Assembly: GCA_021809305.1 (NCBI GenBank)
Contig: JAKBAF010000021.1
Coordinates: 1-9,725 of the forward strand
Length of the DNA: 9,725 bases
Direction: 5' to 3'
Origin: a bacterium
GTDB taxonomy: Bacteria > Chlamydiota > Chlamydiia > Chlamydiales > JAFEGQ01
Part shown: positions 1-5,001 of the stretch, piece after piece
Layout: every line of letters begins with the position of its first letter
Numbering within the stretch: position 1 is the stretch's first letter
Notes under the pieces: model-generated
The model's input: the letters and a program-made list of their open reading frames with translations, nothing else
Told to the model about the DNA's origin: nothing
The model's database searches: none
Translations under genes and position numbers: made by a program

Positions 1-105
1 GCGGGGGACGATCCGCGCGTGCCAGTGGACCGCCGGCGGGACGGCCTCGCTCGAGGGGACGACGAGGATCGCGAGCCCGCCGTCGGCCGTGCGGTTCGGC
101 GTCGA
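1..105. other. G+C-rich segment of probable foreign origin at the contig edge
   Basis: Hand count gives 82 G/C in 105 bases (about 78%), against roughly half in the rest of the window. The change coincides with the end of recognisable TrmL similarity (...YEAWRQIG). In the trmL frame it reads on without a stop and ends in VHWHARIVPR, which vaguely recalls the HxH region of galactose-1-phosphate uridylyltransferase/HIT-like enzymes of high-G+C bacteria. That resemblance is a guess from memory. The simplest reading is a chimeric assembly join; a genuine recombination junction is the alternative. Confidence 0.6.
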
Positions 106-549
106 CCCGATCTGGCGCCACGCTTCATAGACGACGATGGCAACCGAATTTGCGAGGTTTAAACAACGCGCCCCCTTTCTCATCGGGAGGGAGAGGAAGC
201 GCTCGGGCCAGCGTTCATGAAAGTGGCGTGGTAGCCCAGCCGTCTCCGATCCGAAGATCAAAGTGGCATCCGGTTCATATGAGACAGTTGTATAGTTTCG
301 TGTTGCATGGCTCGAGAAGAAGTAGATTGGATCGGTTGTTGCCTCAAGCAACGCTTCAAACTCATGGCCGCCTTTGATCGTTACATCGACCCCGAGCCAG
401 TAATCAAGCCCTGCCCGCTTCAGTCCCTTATCACTTATTTTGAACCCAAGCGGTTCAACGAGCACAAGCTTTGCCCCTGTACAGGCGCAAGTGCGAACGA
501 CATTACCGGCATTCTGGGGGATGTCTGGCTCAAATAGGACGATACGCAT
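1..549 (-). CDS. trmL: tRNA (cytidine(34)-2'-O)-methyltransferase TrmL (YibK/SpoU family), 3' end disrupted or off-window
   Basis: Read on the minus strand from the ATG at 547-549, the first 148 codons (down to base 106) give a protein very like E. coli TrmL, which methylates the wobble ribose of tRNA-Leu isoacceptors in the cytoplasm. Visible SPOUT features: N-terminal MRIVLFEPDIPQNAGN with Arg19 in GNVVR; RAGLDYW at 45-51; the SAM-binding loop FGSETAGLP at 99-107; and the knot motif RCLNLANSVAIVVYEAWRQ at 128-146. That is nearly full length (E. coli is about 157 residues), so only about 5-10 native C-terminal residues are missing. The frame stays open for 35 more codons to the window edge, but those codons are extremely G+C rich and resemble nothing in TrmL; the true stop is not visible. 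No Shine-Dalgarno sequence precedes the start, which was chosen from family similarity. It is the last gene seen in the hisS-aspS-mip-trmL cluster, as in Chlamydia. Confidence 0.88.
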   Translation of the reverse strand, partial: MRIVLFEPDIPQNAGNVVRTCACTGAKLVLVEPLGFKISDKGLKRAGLDYWLGVDVTIKGGHEFEALLEATTDPIYFFSSHATRNYTTVSYEPDATLIFGSETAGLPRHFHERWPERFLSLPMRKGARCLNLANSVAIVVYEAWRQIGSTPNRTADGGLAILVVPSSEAVPPAVHWHARIVPR

Positions 550-576
550 GTAAAGATGCCCATTGGCTTTGCCGCG

Positions 577-606
577 TAGTTGCAGGAGGGCGCCCTCCTG
601 CAACTA
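577..606. repeat. Perfect 30-bp palindrome in the mip-trmL spacer
   Basis: The half-site TAGTTGCAGGAGGGC is followed immediately by its exact reverse complement, with the centre between 591 and 592 and no unpaired base. I checked all 15 pairs; pairing stops at 576/607. In mip-trmL read-through RNA it would form a very stable hairpin. Neither side has a run of T, so it is not a textbook Rho-independent terminator. It could be an attenuator, an RNA-processing or stability hairpin, a protein-binding palindrome, or a copy of a dispersed palindromic repeat. The AGGAGG inside it lies about 45 nt upstream of the trmL start, too far to act as its ribosome-binding site. Confidence 0.85.
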
Positions 607-607
607 G

Positions 608-672
608 AGGTAATTGCAAAGATCGGATAAAATCACCTAAAAATCGGTTAAACTCACCTTTTGCAATCACCT
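608..672. repeat. Inverted arms enclosing two imperfect direct repeats
   Basis: AGGTAATTGCAAA at 608-620 and TTTGCAATCACCT at 660-672 are complementary over 13 positions, with one mismatch that becomes a G-U wobble in minus-strand RNA. Between them are two tandem copies with a 21-nt period: 621-638 (GATCGGATAAAATCACCT) and 642-659 (AATCGGTTAAACTCACCT), identical at 15 of 18 positions. On the transcribed strand AGGTGA occurs three times. With the adjacent palindrome this makes almost the whole mip-trmL spacer structured. Function unknown; regulator operators or a structured intercistronic RNA are possibilities. Confidence 0.6.
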
Positions 673-686
673 CACGCTTGCAAAAG

Positions 687-1490
687 CTACTCGGTATCCA
701 TACTCGCTGTTTGGCTCTCACCAGCTGAAGGTGATCCCGCCTTTAGAACTTCGACCTCGAAGACAAGGAGGGAGTTTGGAGGCAGATGGCCGTGCACACC
801 GTAGCCGAGCTCAGGGTGAATATAAAGGGTGCGCTTTTCGCCCTCTCTCATTCCTGTAATGCCTTTGCTAAAGCCTGGTATGGTTTGATCGAGGGGAAGG
901 GTGATGGGGTCTGAGTCCTTTGAGGAGCCGAAGACAGAGCCATCTTGAAACGATCCGGTGTAGTGAATAAGGGGCTGGGAGTGTTGCTCGACGATATCGC
1001 CTGTGCCAGCTTGTACAACAGAGTATTGGAGCTTACCCTCTTCAAGTTGGACGATTCCCTCCTTAGAGGCGTTCTCTTCGAGGAAGCGTTCGGCCGATGA
1101 GAGGTTACCTGCAGCAAGGTCGTAGAAGGCTCGCTCTTGTAGGAGGGAGAGCGCTTCGTGGTATTCCTCTTCGCTCATTGGCGAGGTCCCTCCACCCGCA
1201 GCAAGCCGGATGCCCCGAATAATGGCGTCAACATCGAGCGAGAAGCCTGGACCTGAGAGGTTGGTGGCGATCATGTGGCCGAAGGCCTCTGAGACGCGAA
1301 CAATATCGATGCTTCCATCTTCTTGGATCGTCTGTACAATGGCTGGCGCCTCGGCCGCACTGCTCACCTCATTTGTGGCAGCGGATTCGTGGGTGCAAGT
1401 GGCGTGGTAAGCGCTTGAGAGGGCGAAGCCTCCTACAAGGCCGCCTGCAAGACCAAGGAGTGTGAAGAGAATCGACTTAATTTTGTTCAT
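687..1490 (-). CDS. mip: Mip-like FKBP-type peptidyl-prolyl cis-trans isomerase, exported
   Basis: A 267-residue protein laid out like chlamydial Mip, which catalyses proline isomerisation outside the inner membrane and is surface-associated in Chlamydia. Residues 1-31 form a signal or anchor segment (positive MNKIK, then a hydrophobic Gly/Leu/Ala stretch). Residues 60-145 resemble the FKBP N-terminal dimerisation domain (AFGHMIATNLS...FSLD). Residues 150-250 are the FKBP domain, with HYTGSFQDG at 176-184, IPGFSKGITGMREGE at 204-218, LGYG at 228-231 and LPPNSLLVFEVEVL at 236-249. Oddity: the conserved active-site Phe-Asp reads Phe187-Gly188, while Tyr177, Tyr230 and Phe244 remain. Cys32 is present but its context (YHATC) is a poor lipobox, so lipidation is uncertain; cleavage after SSA (residue 27) is an alternative. 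A good ribosome-binding site supports the start. It lies 59 nt downstream of aspS, probably in the same operon. Confidence 0.93.
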   Translation of the reverse strand: MNKIKSILFTLLGLAGGLVGGFALSSAYHATCTHESAATNEVSSAAEAPAIVQTIQEDGSIDIVRVSEAFGHMIATNLSGPGFSLDVDAIIRGIRLAAGGGTSPMSEEEYHEALSLLQERAFYDLAAGNLSSAERFLEENASKEGIVQLEEGKLQYSVVQAGTGDIVEQHSQPLIHYTGSFQDGSVFGSSKDSDPITLPLDQTIPGFSKGITGMREGEKRTLYIHPELGYGVHGHLPPNSLLVFEVEVLKAGSPSAGESQTASMDTE

Positions 1491-1497
1491 AAATCAT

Positions 1498-1502
1498 TCC
1501 TT
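1498..1502 (-). promoter_or_regulatory. Ribosome-binding site of mip
   Basis: On the minus strand AAGGA lies 7 nt upstream of the mip ATG (1488-1490), close to ideal spacing, and fixes the start. Confidence 0.7.
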
Positions 1503-1549
1503 AAATTGTGTGGTACAAGAAGCCAAGACCTTTGCTTTGATGTTCTAGC

Positions 1550-3325
1550 CTACTTCTCGGGATCAATGGTGATCCGCAGGTCGCGCAGCTGTGTAGGGTC
1601 TACTGTTGAGGGAGCATCCATCATGAGGTCGCTCGCTCGCTGTGTTTTTGGGAAGGCGACAACATCACGGATGTTGTCGGTACCCGATAGGATCATAACC
1701 AGCCGATCGAACCCAAGCGCGATACCCAGGTGCGGCGGGGTCCCATGCTGCAGAGCATCGACGAAGAAGCCGAATCTCTCATTGATCTGCTCGGGCGTTA
1801 ACTTGAGTATCTCAAAGATCTTCCTTTGGAGCTCACCATCGTGAATTCGCTGGGAACCGGATCCGAGCTCGTACCCATTAAGAACGATATCGTAGCTTGA
1901 GGAGCGCACTTTAAGAGGATCGCTCTCCATGAGATGGATATCCTCTGGATGGGGAGAAGTAAAAGGGTGGTGCTCCGTATCAAGGCGCCGCTCTTGGGGG
2001 TCCCAACGCATCAGCGGGAAGTCGACAACCCATAGAAAGGCGTAAGTGCCAGGCGCTATGAGATTGCGATCGCGGGCGATCTTGCGACGCAGGTGGTCGA
2101 GCCCTTGATTTGCCCGGTCAACGGAGCTTGCAACCATAAAGATAAGATCTCCAGGCTTCGCCTCCATCCTTGCGATCAGAGCGGCTTGCTGCTCGGGACC
2201 GAAGAATTTGACGATATTGGAGGAGAGGCCCTCTTCTTGAACCTTCATCCAAGCAAGACCCTGAATGCCGAACCTGCCTACAAAGGCTGTGTACTCATCG
2301 ATTTCACGGCGCGAAATATCGGCTCCTCCCTTAACGCAGAGCCCCTTGACAATACCGCCAGCACGTATTTGATCAAGAAAGACGGTAAATTCGGAGCGCT
2401 CGGCGATATCGCTTAGGGAGATGAGCTCCATGCCAAAGCGGAGGTCGGGCTTATCGGTGCCGTAGCGCTCGAGCGCCTCTGCGTGGGGCATCCGAGGGAA
2501 GGGCAGAGAGATCTCTTGGCCAATTGTCTCTTTGAAGACGGCCTGAAGGAGCCCTTCAATGATGGAGAAGAGCTCATTTGGGGTGAGAAAGCTCATCTCA
2601 ACGTCAATCTGGGTAAATTCAGGTTGGCGATCGGCGCGCAAATCCTCGTCCCTAAAACAGGGAGCGATCTGGAAGTAGCGGTCCATACCGCCAAGCATAA
2701 GGAGCTGCTTGAAGAGCTGGGGTGACTGGGGAAGGGCGTAGAAGCTACCAGGATGGACCCTTGAGGGGACAAGGTAGTCTCTGGCGCCCTCGGGCGTCGA
2801 TTTGGCAAGAATTGGAGTTGTCACCTCGCAGAAACCTTCACCATCCATATAATCGCGTATGGCCATCATGGTGCTATGGCGAAGTAGGAGGCTCTTGTGG
2901 AGCTTGCCGCGGCGCATATCTAAGTAGCGATAGGTCAGCCTTAGGTCCTCGTTCACCTCGATGGCCTCATCGGCTATGGAAAAGGGGGGGGTCTTGGCTT
3001 GGGAGAGAACCTTCATCTCCTCCACTCGGATCTCAATTTCACCCGTTGGAAGCCTGGGGTTTGTAAGCCCCTCTCCCCGTGGAACAACCTTGCCTTTAGC
3101 TGAGATAACCCATTCAGAGCGCAACCGATTAGCTGTTGCGTGACTCTCAGCATCAAGTGCTGGGTCGAAGACGAGTTGGGTGATCCCATAGCGATCGCGC
3201 AGGTCGATGAAAATGAGTCCGCCGTGGTCTCTGCGCCTGTGAACCCAGCCAGAGAGGGTTACCTGCTCACCAATCTCTTTCTTTGAAAGGGCGCCACAGT
3301 GGTGTGTCCGCCTATAGTCAAACAT
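1550..3325 (-). CDS. aspS: Aspartyl-tRNA synthetase, probably non-discriminating (Asp/Asn)
   Basis: A complete 591-residue bacterial-type class II AspRS; the C. trachomatis enzyme is about 580. It charges tRNA-Asp with aspartate, and in organisms without AsnRS also tRNA-Asn for later amidation. Order: OB-fold anticodon-binding domain (about 1-110, SGWVHRRRDHGG at 25-36); catalytic core with motif 1 around 148-172; QSPQLFKQ at 200-207; motif 2 FRDEDLRADRQPEFTQ at 224-239; the bacterial GAD insertion at about 290-425; HHPFTSP at 452-458; motif 3 GIALGFDRLVMILSG at 534-548. His34 in RRRDHGG and Gly86 in RGEGL correspond to the His/Gly pair linked to tRNA-Asn recognition in Pseudomonas aeruginosa AspRS (family knowledge). 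The start overlaps the end of hisS by 8 nt and has a good ribosome-binding site, implying translational coupling. Confidence 0.97.
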   Translation of the reverse strand: MFDYRRTHHCGALSKKEIGEQVTLSGWVHRRRDHGGLIFIDLRDRYGITQLVFDPALDAESHATANRLRSEWVISAKGKVVPRGEGLTNPRLPTGEIEIRVEEMKVLSQAKTPPFSIADEAIEVNEDLRLTYRYLDMRRGKLHKSLLLRHSTMMAIRDYMDGEGFCEVTTPILAKSTPEGARDYLVPSRVHPGSFYALPQSPQLFKQLLMLGGMDRYFQIAPCFRDEDLRADRQPEFTQIDVEMSFLTPNELFSIIEGLLQAVFKETIGQEISLPFPRMPHAEALERYGTDKPDLRFGMELISLSDIAERSEFTVFLDQIRAGGIVKGLCVKGGADISRREIDEYTAFVGRFGIQGLAWMKVQEEGLSSNIVKFFGPEQQAALIARMEAKPGDLIFMVASSVDRANQGLDHLRRKIARDRNLIAPGTYAFLWVVDFPLMRWDPQERRLDTEHHPFTSPHPEDIHLMESDPLKVRSSSYDIVLNGYELGSGSQRIHDGELQRKIFEILKLTPEQINERFGFFVDALQHGTPPHLGIALGFDRLVMILSGTDNIRDVVAFPKTQRASDLMMDAPSTVDPTQLRDLRITIDPEK

Positions 3326-4622
3326 GGCTATCCTTTAGGTAGTGAATCACTTGATCGAGGGCAATCCGCTCACTCGCATGCCCTTTCATGGTTTTAACCG
3401 TGCAGGTTTCCGTGGTAAGCTCCTCATCACCGAGGAGCAGAACGTAGTCCACTCCCATCTGATCTGCTAGGCGAAGGGCCACCTTTAGCTTTCTCTCTCC
3501 AAGGTCAATCTCTGCTGCCACACCCTGCTCTCGAAGTCTTTTTAAGAGCCGAAAGGCTGGCTGTCTTGCTGACTCTCCTAATGGGAGCAGGAGGGCTGTT
3601 ACATGGGGGCGCGGTGGTAGTGCAATCTTTTGACGCAATAGCGTTTGGATGATCCGCTCAAGGCCCGCGCCAAAACCAAGGGCCGGGAGGTCGGGGCCAC
3701 CAAGCGACTTGACAAGGCCATCATAGCGTCCCCCACCACCTAAAGAGTTTTGGGCGCCGAGCTCACTTGTTGTAATTTCAAAGACGGTTCGATTGTAGTA
3801 GTCGAGTCCGCGTACTAGCCGCGGGTTGACCTCAAATGGGATACCGAGCTCTTTTAGAGCCGCTTGCAGGTCCGCAAAGTGGCGTAGACAATCGGGCTCC
3901 AAGAAATCAAGGAGGGAGGGGGCGCCCACTAAGATCGCTTGATCAGCCTCCTCTTTAGAATCGAGGATGCGCAAGGGGTTCGTTTCAAACCGCCGCAGCG
4001 AATCGGGGGTGAGCGCTCCAAGATGGGCTCTAAGATACTCTCTTAGGGCGGCTTTATAGCGCGATCTCGCCTCATTTGTTCCAATAGAGTTGATCTGGAG
4101 TGAGAGCTGGCTCAAACCCAACTTGCGAAGGAGTGTCCAGAGAAGATCGATGAGCTCTGCATCACGGAGGGGAGAGCCGTCTCCTACAACTTCTGCCCCA
4201 AACTGGTGGTGCTGTCTGTAGCGGCCAAGCTGCTGGCGCTCATAGCGGAACATGGGTCCAATGTAATAGAGCTTATGGACGGGCCCGTCTGGTTGCAGGC
4301 GATGGTCTACAAGTGCGCGGATAGCCGGTGCTGTCCCCTCTGGGCGCAGGGACATGGAGCGCCCCCCCTTGTCGTCAAAGGTGTACATCTCCTTCGAGAC
4401 GATATCAGTCTCTACTCCGACGCTTCTTGTAAAGAGCTCTGTTCGCTCAAATACCGGAGTGCGAACCTCGAGCAGCCCAAAGAGGTGGGCAAGCTCGCGG
4501 ATCTCTTTCTCGAGGTACTGCCAGAGAGCAGAATCTTTCCATGCTTCATCGCCCTCGAGCTCATCCTTGGGGGAGAGAGGATAGATATCGAAGACCCCTT
4601 TGGGAAGGGAATTTTTTGTCAT
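3318..4622 (-). CDS. hisS: Histidyl-tRNA synthetase
   Basis: A complete 434-residue class II HisRS of typical length, ligating histidine to tRNA-His in the cytoplasm. Visible elements: N-terminal LPKGVFDIYP (6-15) before motif 1; EVRTPVFERTELF (52-64); SLRPEGTAPAIRA (91-103); motif 2 GPMFRYERQQLGRYRQHHQFG (starting at 122); the HisRS-specific catalytic loop RGLDYYNRTVFE (271-282, Arg271 the likely histidine-activating residue); GGGGRYDGL (295-303); motif 3 ALGFGAGLERI (314-324); and a C-terminal anticodon-binding domain from about 338. All key motifs are intact. It is the first gene of the minus-strand cluster, with a candidate promoter at 4661-4690 giving a leader of about 30 nt. No clear Shine-Dalgarno sequence precedes the ATG; the start rests on family similarity. 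Confidence 0.97.
   Translation of the reverse strand: MTKNSLPKGVFDIYPLSPKDELEGDEAWKDSALWQYLEKEIRELAHLFGLLEVRTPVFERTELFTRSVGVETDIVSKEMYTFDDKGGRSMSLRPEGTAPAIRALVDHRLQPDGPVHKLYYIGPMFRYERQQLGRYRQHHQFGAEVVGDGSPLRDAELIDLLWTLLRKLGLSQLSLQINSIGTNEARSRYKAALREYLRAHLGALTPDSLRRFETNPLRILDSKEEADQAILVGAPSLLDFLEPDCLRHFADLQAALKELGIPFEVNPRLVRGLDYYNRTVFEITTSELGAQNSLGGGGRYDGLVKSLGGPDLPALGFGAGLERIIQTLLRQKIALPPRPHVTALLLPLGESARQPAFRLLKRLREQGVAAEIDLGERKLKVALRLADQMGVDYVLLLGDEELTTETCTVKTMKGHASERIALDQVIHYLKDSHV
3331..3336 (-). promoter_or_regulatory. Ribosome-binding site of aspS, inside the end of hisS
   Basis: AAAGGA on the minus strand lies 5 nt upstream of the aspS ATG (3323-3325) and within the last hisS codons, so ribosomes finishing hisS can reload on aspS. 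Confidence 0.65.
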
Positions 4623-4660
4623 CGCTAAAACGCCGGTTCCATCATAAAAAATCAGCCAGA

Positions 4661-4690
4661 AGTATACGCAAGAGGGGTGTTATCTGTAAA
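4661..4690 (-). promoter_or_regulatory. Candidate sigma70-type promoter for the hisS-aspS-mip-trmL operon
   Basis: Read on the minus strand: TTTACA (-35, bases 4690-4685, 5 of 6 to TTGACA), an 18-nt spacer, then TATACT (-10, bases 4666-4661, 5 of 6 to TATAAT). Transcription would begin near 4654, giving a leader of about 32 nt. The best promoter match in the divergent gap; predicted only. Confidence 0.5.
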
Positions 4691-4790
4691 ATCTATCAAC
4701 CGATGGGGAGAGCCATAGAGTCTTCCCTTAGACCCAGCTGTCGATTAAATAAAATTAAACATTGCATTTGGAGAAAAAAAGCTGAATTGT

Positions 4791-4819
4791 TGGACATAAA
4801 TTAGCTAGTTTATGATAAC
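4791..4819 (+). promoter_or_regulatory. Weak candidate promoter for uhpC-dnaE
   Basis: TGGACA at 4791-4796 (5 of 6 to TTGACA) is followed by GATAAC at 4814-4819 (4 of 6 to TATAAT) with 17 nt between. The overlapping TATGAT at 4811-4816 is a better -10 but gives only 14 nt. The setting is A+T rich and correctly placed, with an implied leader of about 175 nt. Alternatives exist in the same stretch. Confidence 0.3.
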
Positions 4820-4916
4820 ATTTATCCAGTTCTTTATGAAGGCTTTTGTTTTTTTCTGATTGTGCTTAGGAAACGGGCGGTGTTGGTAAGGACTGTCTCT
4901 TGTCGGTCCAGGTCTT

Positions 4917-4944
4917 AAGGGATTTAGGGATTGACTTATCCCTT
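4917..4944 (+). promoter_or_regulatory. Small hairpin(s) in the uhpC leader
   Basis: AAGGGAT (4917-4923) and AGGGAT (4926-4931) can each pair with the single ATCCCTT/ATCCCT at 4938-4944, giving two mutually exclusive stems of 7 bp (14-nt loop) or 6 bp (6-nt loop). The element ends 57 nt before the uhpC ATG. A regulatory role is speculative; stems this short arise by chance. Confidence 0.25.
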
Positions 4945-4988
4945 GGGTTGCACTATCAACATATCTTATTTCGGTTGTATGAGACCAT

Positions 4989-4993
4989 AGGAG
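4989..4993 (+). promoter_or_regulatory. Ribosome-binding site that sets the uhpC start
   Basis: AGGAG lies 8 nt before the ATG at 5002. It favours this start over the in-frame TTG at 4900, whose extra 34 residues are not similar to chlamydial UhpC. Confidence 0.75.
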
Positions 4994-5001
4994 AGAGGGG
5001 G

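Larger units (their letters stand above)
4623..5001. other. Divergent intergenic region between hisS and uhpC
   Basis: This 379-bp gap is more A+T rich than the flanking genes, especially 4740-4860. It holds the hisS promoter candidate, a weaker uhpC promoter candidate and a small hairpin in the uhpC leader. A T-rich run (about 4846-4856) has no adjacent stem and is not called a terminator. I see no tRNA, no known riboswitch and no convincing small gene; short open frames here have no plausible start signal or recognisable protein. Confidence 0.7.

Noticed and set aside
1..105. Naming the G+C-rich segment as a uridylyltransferase gene fragment
   Set aside because: Only about ten residues (VHWHARIVPR) suggest it and the comparison is from memory; too short to call a gene.
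577..606. Rho-independent terminator for mip or trmL
   Set aside because: The stem is excellent but neither strand has a following T-run, and both flanking genes point the same way in a conserved cluster, so it is left as a palindrome of unknown role.
150..728. Overlapping plus-strand open frames at 150-377, 307-537 and 471-728
   Set aside because: They are antisense to trmL and the structured spacer; none has a ribosome-binding site or recognisable protein.
4206..4628. 140-codon plus-strand open frame over the start of hisS
   Set aside because: Antisense to the conserved HisRS N-terminus and motif 2; no family similarity.
4541..4804. 87-codon plus-strand open frame running from hisS into the divergent gap
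   Set aside because: Basic, low-complexity translation, no ribosome-binding site, and it overlaps the hisS start and promoter on the opposite strand.
4841..4860. T-rich run as a terminator
   Set aside because: No G+C-rich stem precedes it on either strand, and no gene ends nearby.
4900..5001. TTG-initiated 34-residue N-terminal extension of uhpC
   Set aside because: The extension has no similarity to chlamydial UhpC and lacks a good ribosome-binding site, whereas ATG 5002 has AGGAG at 8 nt and gives the family length.
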